From assembly GCA_964486865.1 (NCBI GenBank), contig CAZAOZ010000007.1, positions 1-64,000 of the forward strand: a stretch of DNA of 64,000 nucleotides, given 5' to 3'. This DNA comes from Ga0077527 sp964486865. GTDB lineage: Bacteria; Pseudomonadota; Gammaproteobacteria; Burkholderiales; SG8-41. The stretch's first letter is position 1, and each line of letters opens with the position of its first letter. The position numbers and the translations under genes were made by a program. The notes below the pieces were generated by a model, which ran no database searches, was not told the DNA's origin, and saw nothing but the letters and a program-made list of their open reading frames with translations. Shown here piece by piece: positions 25,595 to 34,590 of the stretch.

Positions 25595-26362
25595 ATGTAC
25601 GCAAAATCGATTTCCGAACACCCCCCCGTAAATCCGCTGTCGGTTCAACCGCGCCGGACACGCAAATACCTGACCCTGTTCGCGTTCTTTGCCAGCGTTT
25701 CCACCCTGGGGCTGCTGCTGCACGAGCGCCATGGCATGGACTGGCTGCAGTCGGCCTACGCCGTCGTGCAGAGCGAGGCCAGCGCGGTTTCCAAGCGGGT
25801 GTTGCAGCAGCCGGCCCCGCCGGCCGTCAATCCGGACGCGGCGCGCCATCTGGCGCTCGCCGAATTCCTGGCCAAGCGCTACAAGGTTTCCCAGGACGTC
25901 ACGCTGGAACTGGTCGAGATCGCCCACGCCGAAGGCCAGGCGACCAGCATTGACCCGCTGCTGATCATGGCGGTAATTGCCATCGAATCCCGCTACAACC
26001 CGATCGCCGAAAGCGTGGCCGGCGCCAAGGGTCTGATGCAGATCATCCCGAAATACCATGGCGACAAGCTGGCTGAATTCGGCGGGGAAAAAGCCGTATT
26101 TGATCCCGAATCCAATATCCGGGTCGGTGCACGGATCCTCCGGGAATACCTGAGCCGCACCGGCAACCTCGGCATTGCGCTGCAGATGTACGCCGGCGCA
26201 CTGGGCGACGACAGCGATACCTATACCAACAAGGTGCTGGGCGAGAAACAGCGCCTGCAGCGCGTAGTCGCCTCGCTGGCCGGACCGGCGCCCGCAGCGC
26301 CGGTCCGTCTTGCCCAGCGCCCGCGCGAAGTCCGTCACATCGATTCGCCGCTCGGCGAATAA
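25595..26362 (+). CDS. Lytic transglycosylase, SLT domain
   Basis: A protein of 255 residues with one N-terminal membrane anchor or signal (TLFAFFASVSTLGLLL). The SLT domain shows the catalytic glutamate in IAIESRYNPIA, then GAKGLMQIIPKY, FDPESNIRVGARILREYL and ALQMYAGAL. It cleaves the MurNAc-GlcNAc bond of peptidoglycan with formation of a 1,6-anhydro ring, the product AmpD later recycles. A strong AAAGGAGG precedes the ATG at 25595, making the longer start at 25547 unlikely. Confidence 0.9.
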   Translation: MYAKSISEHPPVNPLSVQPRRTRKYLTLFAFFASVSTLGLLLHERHGMDWLQSAYAVVQSEASAVSKRVLQQPAPPAVNPDAARHLALAEFLAKRYKVSQDVTLELVEIAHAEGQATSIDPLLIMAVIAIESRYNPIAESVAGAKGLMQIIPKYHGDKLAEFGGEKAVFDPESNIRVGARILREYLSRTGNLGIALQMYAGALGDDSDTYTNKVLGEKQRLQRVVASLAGPAPAAPVRLAQRPREVRHIDSPLGE

Positions 26363-26377
26363 TCATCCCGGCCCGGC

Positions 26378-26749
26378 GTGGCCAGTATTCGCATTGCGTG
26401 GGGCGGCGGTTCGGTCGTGGCCGATCTGGTCGCGGGTCCCACGGTCGCCAAACTGCTGGCGGCGCTGCCCTGCGAGTCCAGCGTTAATACCTGGGGTGAA
26501 GAGGTCTATTTTTCGCTGCCGGTGACCACGACGCTGGAGCCCGGCGCCCGGCAGGTCGTTGATCCCGGCACTGTCTGTTTCTGGGTGGACGGCAGCGCGC
26601 TGGCGCTGCCCTGGGGGCGCACCCCCGCATCCCGGGGTGATGAGTGCCGCCTGGTCAGCCCGTGCAACGTGCTGGGTCGCATCCGCGGCGACCCCGCCGT
26701 GCTGCGCACCGCCCGGGACGGCGAGGTCATCCGCGTCGAGGCTGTCTGA
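26378..26749 (+). CDS. Cyclophilin-like fold protein
   Basis: A protein of 123 residues with the features of the small cyclophilin-like family (DUF369 type): WGEEVYFSLPV, then VCFWVDGSALALPWGRTPAS and NVLGRIRGDP. These proteins have the fold without known isomerase activity. The start codon seems to be GTG at 26378, 15 bp after the transglycosylase stop, without a clear ribosome binding site. Likely cotranscribed with the gene before. Confidence 0.75.
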   Translation: MASIRIAWGGGSVVADLVAGPTVAKLLAALPCESSVNTWGEEVYFSLPVTTTLEPGARQVVDPGTVCFWVDGSALALPWGRTPASRGDECRLVSPCNVLGRIRGDPAVLRTARDGEVIRVEAV

Positions 26750-26797
26750 TCCCTGCCTGCGGCCTATAATCGGTGATCCCCACGCCGGAGCAATGCC

Positions 26798-27076
26798 ATG
26801 GCCGAACAGGACGTGCCCAAGGATTTTTTCGAGTTCATGCAGAAAATGTGGAATCCGATGGGGTTCCCGATTCCCGGCATGATTGCGCCGACGATGAACG
26901 TCGAGGACATCGGGAAAAAAATCGCCGAGCTGAAGGCGGTCGAAACCTGGCTGACCATGAACACCGGCTTCGTGCAGATGACCATCAAGACCCTGGAAAT
27001 GCAGAAGGCGGGGCTGGAAAGCCTGCAGGCTGCGGGCAAGGCGGCTGCCGATGCCGCAAAAAGAACGCCGGGCTAG
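26798..27076 (+). CDS. phaM: PhaM-family PHA granule regulatory protein
   Basis: A protein of 92 residues with FFEFMQKMWNPMG, PTMNVEDIGKKIAELKAVETWL and MTIKTLEMQKAGLESLQ, the PhaM pattern. PhaM binds PHA synthase and DNA and controls number and distribution of polyhydroxyalkanoate granules in betaproteobacteria. The usual basic, DNA-binding C-terminal tail is short here (KAAADAAKRTPG), so DNA attachment may be weak. A TATAAT lies at 26765-26770, but no -35 partner was found. Confidence 0.82.
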   Translation: MAEQDVPKDFFEFMQKMWNPMGFPIPGMIAPTMNVEDIGKKIAELKAVETWLTMNTGFVQMTIKTLEMQKAGLESLQAAGKAAADAAKRTPG

Positions 27077-27090
27077 CCGGCGTTTTTTCT
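27064..27090 (+). terminator. Terminator overlapping the phaM stop codon
   Basis: AACGCCGG (27064-27071) pairs with CCGGCGTT (27077-27084), followed by a T run. The TAG stop of phaM (27074-27076) lies in the 5-nt loop, so the hairpin includes the last codons of the gene. It also separates phaM from the convergent dioxygenase gene. Confidence 0.88.
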
Positions 27091-27103
27091 GGGGCGCGTA
27101 AAT

Positions 27104-28000
27104 CTACGCGCGCGCATCCAGCGTCTTCGGATCAAAGAACGGCTTGTCACCCCTGATCTGCGTGCGGTGCATCAACCGCCGCGATTCCGGGTCGAAGGCA
27201 TCGCGGCGGTGCATCGCGCAGCGGTTGTCCCACATCACCAGGTCGCCGACTTTCCACACCTGGTACCACTCGAATTGTTTTTGCGTGGCATGCGCCCACA
27301 ACTGGTTCAGCAGGTCTTCGCTTTCGTCCAGCGGCAGGCCGATGACATAGGCGTTGTGGCGGCGGCCGAGGAACAGGCAGTTGCGGTGGGTTCTTTGATG
27401 GGTGCGCACCAGCGGATGAATCGCGCCCGGCGCATCGCGCGGGTCGGTGACGTCGGTAAAGCCTTTGCGCAGTTCGCCGGCACTGTTGCGGCTGGAGTCG
27501 TGGCGGCAATAGCGACCGAGTGCTTCCTTTTTCAGCGCTGCAGGCAGTGTATCCCAGGCCGCATACATGTTGGAGAAGCCGGTATTGCCGCCCGTCGGCG
27601 GCACTTCCAGTGAATAGAGCAGGCTGCCGATCGGCGTCAGGTCGTTGTAGGACATGTCGGTGTGCCACACCGCTTCGTAGTGGCCGAGATTGCCGATGGC
27701 CTTGCCGTTGACCTTGATGTTCGACATCACGGTGATTTCGGGAAACGGGTTCACCACATCCTTGCCGGCGTGGATAGGCGCTGCGTCGAGCACGCCGAAC
27801 TGGCGCGCGAAGGCGAGCAGCGCCGGGTCGTCGAGTTGCTGGTTGCGAAAGCGCAGCACCAGGTGCGTATGCCAGGCGTCCTCGATCTGCCGGAACGTTT
27901 CCGGGGCAATCGGCTTGGACAGATCCACGCCGAGTACATCGGCGCCCAGCGCGGCGCCGGTGGGAATGACCGTGATGCTGTTTTTTTGCGGGGTATCCAT
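27104..28000 (-). CDS. TauD/TfdA-family Fe(II)/2-oxoglutarate dioxygenase
   Basis: A protein of 298 residues. The metal triad is H113 and D115 (VWHTDMSYND) and H264 (NRCAMHRRDAF); the arginine for 2-oxoglutarate is in HRTQIRG. The opening GAALGADVLGVDLSKP is typical. Members hydroxylate taurine, 2,4-D, sulfate esters or other acids; the substrate cannot be told. It stands between phaM (convergent) and an FAH-type hydrolase on the same strand 79 bp upstream. Confidence 0.88.
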   Translation of the reverse strand: MDTPQKNSITVIPTGAALGADVLGVDLSKPIAPETFRQIEDAWHTHLVLRFRNQQLDDPALLAFARQFGVLDAAPIHAGKDVVNPFPEITVMSNIKVNGKAIGNLGHYEAVWHTDMSYNDLTPIGSLLYSLEVPPTGGNTGFSNMYAAWDTLPAALKKEALGRYCRHDSSRNSAGELRKGFTDVTDPRDAPGAIHPLVRTHQRTHRNCLFLGRRHNAYVIGLPLDESEDLLNQLWAHATQKQFEWYQVWKVGDLVMWDNRCAMHRRDAFDPESRRLMHRTQIRGDKPFFDPKTLDARA

Positions 28001-28079
28001 GCCGGTGTCTCCGTTGTTCAGGCGATCATGCTACTGCTGCCGCCAGTCATGCTCAAGTATTCAGCCATCATGCGGAAGC

Positions 28080-28994
28080 CTATTTGGCGGTAATTTTGTT
28101 GCGCAACAAGCCGATGCCTTCGACTTCGGTTTCCAGGATGTCGCCGGGTTTCATGAATTCCGGCGGCGTGCGCGCATGGCCCACGCCGGAAGGCGTGCCG
28201 GTGAGTATGATGTCGCCCGGTTCCAGTGTGATCCCCGCCGACAGTTCGGCGATGATGCGCGGCAGCTTGAAATAGAGATGCTGCGTATTCGAATTCTGTT
28301 TGATCACGCCGTTCACGCGGCAGGTCAGGTTCAGGTTGTTCGGATCGCGCACGTCATTCGCGGTCACGATCCACGGCCCCATGGGCAGGTGGCCGTCGAG
28401 GCTTTTGCCGCGGAACCACTGCTGGCCGTGATGACGCTGCACCTCTCGTGCCGACACGTCGTTGGCGACCATGTAGCCGTACACGTGCTTCATCGCATCG
28501 GCCTCGGCGATGTTGGTGCCGCCGGGGCCGATCACCAGTGCGAGTTCCACTTCCCAGTCGAGCTTTTCGGTGACGCCGGGGTGCGCGGGCACATTGCCGT
28601 AAGGGCTGTTGACGGTCAGCGGCTGCTTGGAAAAAAACGCCGGATGCGCCGGCATTTCCTGCACGTGGGGGCGCGCTTTCGCGCCTTCGTTGAAATGGTC
28701 GAGATAATTCCAGCCGACGCAGAACACGTTTTTGCGCGGACGCGGGATCGGTGCGTGCAGTGTGGCCTTGGCGAACGCGCAATGCCCGGTTTTCACGCCG
28801 GCGACGGCTTTTTTCACCTGCGCCAGGCCCGTGCGCCCGGCAGCGACGAGCGAGATCATGTCGTCCGCGGCAAATGACAGTTTGACGCGCGCTTTTTTCG
28901 CTGCGGTTGCGAGGTCGATGATGCTGCCGTCGGCGGCGATGATCCCGATTGTTGCGGGCCCGCGCCTGGTCGCGGAATAGGTTACGAGCTTCAT
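28080..28994 (-). CDS. Fumarylacetoacetate hydrolase-family protein
   Basis: A protein of 304 residues with the FAH fold pattern: NVFCVGWNYLDHFNEG, KLDWEVELALVIG, VYGYMVANDVSAREVQ, GKSLDGHLPMGPW and ILTGTPSGVGHARTPP. The glutamate/aspartate metal ligands lie in the DWEVELALVIG and NDVSARE regions. Substrates of the family range from acylpyruvates to oxaloacetate and aromatic ring-cleavage products. The start at 28994 gives the usual MKLVTY opening. Its ATG overlaps the stop of the upstream peptidase gene (ATGA). Confidence 0.88.
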   Translation of the reverse strand: MKLVTYSATRRGPATIGIIAADGSIIDLATAAKKARVKLSFAADDMISLVAAGRTGLAQVKKAVAGVKTGHCAFAKATLHAPIPRPRKNVFCVGWNYLDHFNEGAKARPHVQEMPAHPAFFSKQPLTVNSPYGNVPAHPGVTEKLDWEVELALVIGPGGTNIAEADAMKHVYGYMVANDVSAREVQRHHGQQWFRGKSLDGHLPMGPWIVTANDVRDPNNLNLTCRVNGVIKQNSNTQHLYFKLPRIIAELSAGITLEPGDIILTGTPSGVGHARTPPEFMKPGDILETEVEGIGLLRNKITAK

Positions 28995-29980
28995 GTCATG
29001 CTCCCTGGGTGAGGTGTTTGAATGAGGTGTTTGAATTTTTCGGCGGCCTTGACCAGTTCCGCGCAAATGCCGGGTTCCCACGCCGAATGGCCGGCGTCCG
29101 GCACGACGATGTATTCGGCTTCCGGCCAGGCGCGGTGCAGGTCGTCGGCCGATACGATGGGGCACACGGCGTCATAGCGGCCCTGCACAATGACGCCGGG
29201 TATGCGGCGGATGCGGCCGACGTTGTCAAGCAATGCATTGTCCGGCAGGAAAATGTCGTTGCTGAAATAGTGCGCCTCGATGCGCGCCAGCCCCAGCGCG
29301 ACGACATCGCCGGCGAAGTAAGCCACGGTTTCCGGGCTGGGCAGCAGCGTGGAACATGAACCTTCGTAGGTGCTCCAGGCGCGCGCGGCGGGCATGTGCA
29401 CCGCCGGATCGGGATCGATCAGCCGGCGATGGTAGGCGGCGAGCAGATCGCCGCGCTCGGCTTCCGGTATCGGATCGGCAAACGCGCGCCAGGCCTCCGG
29501 AAACAGGTTGCGCAGGCCGTAGAGAAACCAGTCGATTTCGCTTTTGCGGCACAGAAAAATGCCGCGCAGGATCAGTCCCGTGCAGCGCTGCGGATGGGTT
29601 TCGGCATAAGCCAGCGCCAGCGTGCTGCCCCACGATCCGCCGAATACCAGCCAGCGTTGGATGCCGAGGTGCGCGCGCAGTTTTTCGATGTCACTGACCA
29701 GCAGCGGCGTGGTGTTGCCGGTGATCTCGCCCAGCGGCAGCGAGCGGCCGGCGCCGCGCTGATCGAAAATGACTATGCGGTAATGCGCGGGATCGAAAAA
29801 GCGCCGGTGTGCGGGCGACGCGCCGGCGCCGGGGCCGCCGTGCAGGAATACCACCGGCGCGCCGTGCGGATTGCCGCTTTCCTCGAAATACAGGCGATGC
29901 CGGCCGTCGAGATCCAGCATGCCGGTGTTGTGCGGCGCGAGTTCAGGGTAGAGCGCGGTGCGGGGGGCGTTGACGTCCAT
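28991..29980 (-). CDS. pip: Prolyl aminopeptidase (alpha/beta hydrolase, S33)
   Basis: A protein of 329 residues that releases N-terminal proline from peptides. The oxyanion segment HGGPGAG (47-53), DQRGAGRS and the nucleophile S116 in FGGSWGSTLAL are all typical of the proteobacterial enzyme, as is the catalytic histidine in PDAGHSAWEP. It is translationally coupled to the FAH-family gene, an odd pair functionally. The upstream start at 30073 was rejected because family members begin close to the chosen ATG. Confidence 0.9.
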   Translation of the reverse strand: MDVNAPRTALYPELAPHNTGMLDLDGRHRLYFEESGNPHGAPVVFLHGGPGAGASPAHRRFFDPAHYRIVIFDQRGAGRSLPLGEITGNTTPLLVSDIEKLRAHLGIQRWLVFGGSWGSTLALAYAETHPQRCTGLILRGIFLCRKSEIDWFLYGLRNLFPEAWRAFADPIPEAERGDLLAAYHRRLIDPDPAVHMPAARAWSTYEGSCSTLLPSPETVAYFAGDVVALGLARIEAHYFSNDIFLPDNALLDNVGRIRRIPGVIVQGRYDAVCPIVSADDLHRAWPEAEYIVVPDAGHSAWEPGICAELVKAAEKFKHLIQTPHPGSMT

Positions 29981-30120
29981 GTTCAGCGTGATAACGAGGC
30001 TCACAACAGGGCTCGCAACATACCATAGCCGCGGCAGCGACGGCGACCCGCTACGGTATAATTCTGCTCCCACATTGCCACGGCCCCGTGGTCGGAATTT
30101 CCGGCAGGCGGGCGCATAAA

Positions 30121-32418
30121 ATGCCTGACGAGCAGTTACGCAAAGCAGCTCTCGAATATCACCGCTTGCCGGTGCCCGGCAAGATTTCCGTCACGCCGAC
30201 CAAGGGACTGGTCAACCAGCGCGATCTCGCGCTGGCCTACACGCCCGGCGTGGCCATGGTGTGCGAGGAAATTGCCGCCAGGCCGGCGGATGCCAGTCTT
30301 TACACGGCGCGCGGCAATCTGGTCGCCGTCATTACCAACGGTACCGCGGTACTGGGCCTGGGCAACATCGGCCCGCTGGCGGCGAAGCCGGTCATGGAAG
30401 GCAAGGCGGTGCTGTTCAAGAAGTTCGCCGGCATCGACGTCTTCGATATTGAAATCAACGAGCAGGATCCGCACAAGCTGGTCGATATCATCGCCGCGCT
30501 GGAACCCACTTTCGGCGGCATCAATCTCGAGGACATCAAGGCGCCGGAGTGCTTTATCGTCGAGCGCGAGCTCCGGAAGCGCTGCAAGATCCCGGTGTTT
30601 CACGACGATCAGCACGGCACCGCCATCACCGTCAGCGCGGCGTTCATCAACGGCCTGAAGGTCGTCGGCAAGGACATCGGCAAAATAAAACTCGTCGTGT
30701 CCGGCGCGGGCGCCGCGGCGCTGGCCTGTCTCGACCTGCTGGTGTCGCTGGGGCTGAAAAAGGAAAACATCACTGTCACCGATATCGCCGGCGTGGTGTA
30801 CCAGGGCCGCAAGGAAGAGATGGACGACGAGAAGGCGCGTTACGCCATCGACACCAGGGCGCGCAAGCTGGGCGATGTGATGGCCGGCGCCGATGTTTTC
30901 CTGGGCCTGTCCGCCGGCAAAGTGCTGAAGCCGGAGATGGTCAAGCAGATGGCGGAACGGCCGCTGATCCTCGCGCTGGCCAATCCCGAGCCGGAAATCC
31001 TGCCTGAACTGGTGAAGGAAGTGCGCCCTGATGCGGTGATGGCCACCGGGCGCTCGGATTACCCGAACCAGGTCAACAACGTGCTGTGTTTTCCGTTCAT
31101 TTTCCGCGGCGCGCTGGATGTCGGCGCGACTACGATCAACCGTGAGATGGAAATTGCCGCGGTCAACGCCATTGCCGCGCTGGCGCAGGCCGAGCAGTCC
31201 GACATTGTCGCCGCCGCCTATGGCGAGCAGGATCTCAAGTTCGGCCCCGACTACCTGATCCCGCGGCCCTTCGATCCGCGGCTGATCAGCATCGTTGCGC
31301 CGGCAGTCGCCAAGGCCGCGATGGAGAGCGGCGTGGCGACGCGCCCGATCACCGATTTCGACGCCTACGTGCAGCGCATGACCGAGGTCGTCTATCACTC
31401 CGGCCTGATCATGCGGCCGGTGATGGCGGCGGCGAAAAAATCGCCCAAACGGGTGGTCTATGCCGAAGGCGAGCAGGAGACGGTGCTGCGCGCGGTGCAG
31501 GTGGCCGTCGATGAAGGCATCGTGCGGCCGGTGCTGATCGGCCGTCCCGACGTCGTCAAGATGCGTATCGAGCGTCTGGGCCTGCGGTTGCAGCGTGACC
31601 GCGATTTCGAGCTCGTCGATCCCAACAACGATCCGCGCTATCGCGAGTACTGGACCGAATACCTGCGCCTGGGCGAGCGTCATGGCGTGACGCCGGAAAT
31701 CGCCAAGTCAGACATGCGCCGGCGTCCCACGCTGATCGGCGCCATGCTGATGCGACTGGGGGCGGCCGATGCGATGCTGTGCGGCACGCTGGGCCGTTAC
31801 GACAGCCATCTGCGCTTCATCGACCTGGTCATCGGCAAGCGGGCGGGCGTGCGGAATTTTTCCGCGATGAACATGCTGATGCTGCCGGGACGCACGGTGT
31901 TCATTTGCGATACCTATGTCAATTTCGATCCCACGGTCGAGCAGATTGCCGAATCGACCGTGCTCGCCGCCGAGGAAATCAGCCGCTTCGGCCTGGTGCC
32001 GAAAGTCGCGCTGCTGTCGCACTCAAGTTTCGGCGCCGCCGAGTCGCCGACCGCGCAGAAAATGCGCGCGGCGCTGGCGCTGATCAATGCGCGCGCCCCC
32101 GGACTCGAGATCGACGGCGAGATGCACGGCGACGCCGCGCTGTCCGAGGAAATCCGCCTGCGCATGTTTCCGAACTCGCGGTTCAAGGGGCAGGCCAACC
32201 TGCTGATGATGCCGACGCTGGACGCCGCCAACATTTCCTTCAACCTGCTGAAAATCTCATCGGGCGACGGCATTACGGTCGGCCCGATCCTGCTCGGCGC
32301 AGCGCGGCCCGTGCATATCCTGACCGCCAGTGCGACGGTGCGCCGCCTTGTCAACATGACGGCACTGGCGGTGGTCGATGCCGGCGCCCAGCGCGGCGAG
32401 CAGCGTCCCCTGCTGTGA
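30121..32418 (+). CDS. maeB: NADP-dependent malic enzyme with phosphotransacetylase-like domain
   Basis: A protein of 765 residues that converts malate to pyruvate with NADP. The N-terminal malic domain shows ALAYTPGVAMVCEEIA, GTAVLGLGNIGPLAAKPVMEGK and FHDDQHGTAITVSAA, with the nucleotide fold at VVSGAGAAALACL. The C-terminal third (from about residue 435, KKSPKRVVYAEGEQETVLRA) is the phosphotransacetylase-like domain, which in this family is regulatory rather than catalytic. The ATG at 30121 was chosen for its fit to the family N-terminus. Confidence 0.95.
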   Translation: MPDEQLRKAALEYHRLPVPGKISVTPTKGLVNQRDLALAYTPGVAMVCEEIAARPADASLYTARGNLVAVITNGTAVLGLGNIGPLAAKPVMEGKAVLFKKFAGIDVFDIEINEQDPHKLVDIIAALEPTFGGINLEDIKAPECFIVERELRKRCKIPVFHDDQHGTAITVSAAFINGLKVVGKDIGKIKLVVSGAGAAALACLDLLVSLGLKKENITVTDIAGVVYQGRKEEMDDEKARYAIDTRARKLGDVMAGADVFLGLSAGKVLKPEMVKQMAERPLILALANPEPEILPELVKEVRPDAVMATGRSDYPNQVNNVLCFPFIFRGALDVGATTINREMEIAAVNAIAALAQAEQSDIVAAAYGEQDLKFGPDYLIPRPFDPRLISIVAPAVAKAAMESGVATRPITDFDAYVQRMTEVVYHSGLIMRPVMAAAKKSPKRVVYAEGEQETVLRAVQVAVDEGIVRPVLIGRPDVVKMRIERLGLRLQRDRDFELVDPNNDPRYREYWTEYLRLGERHGVTPEIAKSDMRRRPTLIGAMLMRLGAADAMLCGTLGRYDSHLRFIDLVIGKRAGVRNFSAMNMLMLPGRTVFICDTYVNFDPTVEQIAESTVLAAEEISRFGLVPKVALLSHSSFGAAESPTAQKMRAALALINARAPGLEIDGEMHGDAALSEEIRLRMFPNSRFKGQANLLMMPTLDAANISFNLLKISSGDGITVGPILLGAARPVHILTASATVRRLVNMTALAVVDAGAQRGEQRPLL

Positions 32419-32464
32419 TTTTACAACCCGTTGTTTTTATTGATTATTTTCAGCGATTGCCGAT

Positions 32465-33880
32465 ATGACCAAATTCCGCACTGAGCACGACACCATGGGC
32501 GAAATCGAGGTGCCCGACGCCATGCTGTGGGGCGCGCAGACCCAGCGCAGCCTGCATCATTTCCATTTTCCCGGTGAAACCATGCCGCTGCCGGTGGTGC
32601 ATGCGCAGGTGCTGGTCAAAAAAGCCGCGGCGTTGACCAACATGGCACTGGGCGTACTCGACAAAAAGAAGGGCGCGGCCATCGTCAAGGCCGCCGATGA
32701 AGCGTTAAGCGGAAAATGGGATGCGCATTTCCCGCTGGTGGTGTGGCAGACCGGTTCCGGCACCCAGACCAACATGAACGTCAACGAAGTGCTGGCCAAC
32801 CGCGCCTCCGAAATCCTCGGCGGCAAACGGGGTGCTGCGCGCCTGGTGCATGAGAACGACGACGTCAACAAGGGCCAATCCTCCAACGACACTTTCCCGA
32901 CGGCGATGCACGTCGCGGCGGTGATCGCGCTGGAAAAAGAATTAAAGCCCGCGGTGAAAAAGCTGCGCAACACGCTCGACAAAAAATCGCGCGCCTGGAT
33001 GCACATCGTCAAGATCGGCCGCACCCATCTGCAGGACGCGACGCCGCTGACGCTGGGCCAGGAATTCTCCGGCTACGTGTCGCAGCTCGACCACAGCCTG
33101 CAGCATATTGAAGCTGCGCTGCCGCATCTGTGCGAGCTGGCGCTGGGCGGCACGGCGGTCGGCACGGGGTTGAATGCTCATCCGAAATTCGCCAAGGACG
33201 TGGCCGCGCAACTGAAAAAACTGACGGGTCTGCCATTCGTCACCGCGCCCAACAAGTTCGAGGCGCTGGGTTCCTGCGACGGCGTGGTTCACGCGCACGG
33301 CGCGCTGAAGACATTGGCAGCTTCGCTCATGAAAATCGCCAACGACATCCGCTGGCTGGCCAGCGGACCGCGCTGCGGTATCGGGGAACTGAGCATTCCC
33401 GAAAACGAGCCGGGCTCGTCCATCATGCCGGGCAAGGTCAACCCGACCCAGTCCGAATCGATGACCATGGCCTGCTGCCAGGTGTTCGGCAACGATGTCG
33501 CCATCAACGCCGGCGGCGCCATGGGCAATTTCGAGCTGAACGTATTCCGGCCGATGGTGATCCGCAACTTCCTGCACAGCGCGCACCTGCTGGCGCACGC
33601 CTGCGCGAACTTCGACGAGCATTGCGCCGTCGGCATCGAACCCAACCTCGCGCGCATCACCCAGCTGACCAATGATTCATTGATGCTGGTAACTGCGCTC
33701 AATCCGCATATCGGTTATGCCAAGGCCGCGGCGATCGCCAAGAACGCCCACAAAAAAGGCCTGACGCTGAAAGCTTCGGCCATCGCGCTGGGCCACCTGA
33801 CCGCGGCGCAGTTCGATCAGTGGGTGCGGCCGGAGAACATGGTCGGCATCAAAATCAAGGCGGGAAAGAAAAAGAAATAG
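32465..33880 (+). CDS. fumC: Class II fumarate hydratase
   Basis: A protein of 471 residues of the fumarase/aspartase superfamily. QTGSGTQTNMNVNEVLANRA, HENDDVNKGQSSNDTFPTAMH, GRTHLQDATPLTLGQEFSGY and the signature GSSIMPGKVNPTQSE match class II (iron-independent) fumarase. It follows maeB by 46 bp on the same strand, so malate-using enzymes are grouped here. The tail AGKKKK is basic. Confidence 0.93.
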   Translation: MTKFRTEHDTMGEIEVPDAMLWGAQTQRSLHHFHFPGETMPLPVVHAQVLVKKAAALTNMALGVLDKKKGAAIVKAADEALSGKWDAHFPLVVWQTGSGTQTNMNVNEVLANRASEILGGKRGAARLVHENDDVNKGQSSNDTFPTAMHVAAVIALEKELKPAVKKLRNTLDKKSRAWMHIVKIGRTHLQDATPLTLGQEFSGYVSQLDHSLQHIEAALPHLCELALGGTAVGTGLNAHPKFAKDVAAQLKKLTGLPFVTAPNKFEALGSCDGVVHAHGALKTLAASLMKIANDIRWLASGPRCGIGELSIPENEPGSSIMPGKVNPTQSESMTMACCQVFGNDVAINAGGAMGNFELNVFRPMVIRNFLHSAHLLAHACANFDEHCAVGIEPNLARITQLTNDSLMLVTALNPHIGYAKAAAIAKNAHKKGLTLKASAIALGHLTAAQFDQWVRPENMVGIKIKAGKKKK

Positions 33881-33943
33881 CCGGGGCCGGTGTTTCTTTA
33901 ATCCACTCCGGTACCTTGGAGTTGTTCGTTCAACCAGCGGCAC

Positions 33944-34450
33944 ATGACCAAACTCCACCCCGATAGTCCGCTGCGCGCCTTGATGGAAACTTTCCCCCGT
34001 GCCGGCCGGCTGGAATGGATCGGGCTGCGCCCGGCGCGCCGGGTGCCGCTGCTTGCGGTCAATCATGTCGAAGTGCTGGCGGATCACGGGCTGGTCGGCG
34101 ACCGCAGCGCGCAGCAGGCAGGCGGCCAGCGGCAGGTCACGCTGATTCAGCGTGAACATCTCGATGTGGTGACCGCGCTGCTCGGACGCGACGCGGTTGA
34201 TCCCGCGCTGACTCGCCGCAACCTCGTGGTGTCGGGCATCAACCTGCTGGCGCTGCACGACGCGCCGTTTGCAATCGGCGACGTGCTGTTCGAGGGGGCC
34301 GGGCTGTGCGAACCCTGTTCGCGGATGGAGGAGGCGCTGGGCGTTGGTGGCTACAACGCGATGCGCGGGCATGGTGGCATCACCGCGCGGGTTATCGTTG
34401 GCGGCGTGATCCGGCTGGGGGATGTGGTGACTTACAAAGCGCGGGCGTAA
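33944..34450 (+). CDS. MOSC-domain protein
   Basis: A protein of 168 residues with the MOSC pattern: LEWIGLRPARR, VLADHGLVGDRSAQQAG, RQVTLIQREHL and the cysteine-bearing FEGAGLCEPCSRMEE close to the conserved position. MOSC proteins bind sulfur or the molybdenum cofactor. It stands alone without a YiiM-type partner domain. A terminator follows at 34531. Confidence 0.85.
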   Translation: MTKLHPDSPLRALMETFPRAGRLEWIGLRPARRVPLLAVNHVEVLADHGLVGDRSAQQAGGQRQVTLIQREHLDVVTALLGRDAVDPALTRRNLVVSGINLLALHDAPFAIGDVLFEGAGLCEPCSRMEEALGVGGYNAMRGHGGITARVIVGGVIRLGDVVTYKARA

Positions 34451-34465
34451 AAATTTCCTGTTGAT

Positions 34466-34535
34466 CCTCTGCTTCGCTTCAAGGGTTCCCCTCTCCCCAG
34501 CCCTCTGCTCTGCTTCAAGTGTTCCCTTGTCCCCA
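34466..34535 (+). repeat. Two imperfect 34-bp direct repeats
   Basis: A 34-bp segment at 34466-34499 recurs at 34502-34535 with about five mismatches, a period of 36 bp. Both copies hold CTGCTT/CTGCTC-type pyrimidine-rich sequence ending in CCCCA. The second copy runs into the terminator stem. Confidence 0.75.
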
Positions 34536-34566
34536 CAAAAGTGGGGAGAGGGGGCGTATTTTTTTG
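34531..34566 (+). terminator. Terminator after MOSC gene
   Basis: CCCCAC-AAAA-GTGGGG (34531-34546) closes a 6-bp stem with a GNRA-free A4 loop. A G-rich stretch and then a T run at 34559-34565 follow. The G-rich part could also pair with the CCCCTCTCCCC in the upstream direct repeat, offering an alternative fold. Confidence 0.65.
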
Positions 34567-34590
34567 TGGAGATTTCTTCTAACTACGCGC

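Noticed and set aside
26765..26770. TATAAT as a promoter for phaM
   Set aside because: No acceptable -35 element at 16-18 bp; the match may be chance.
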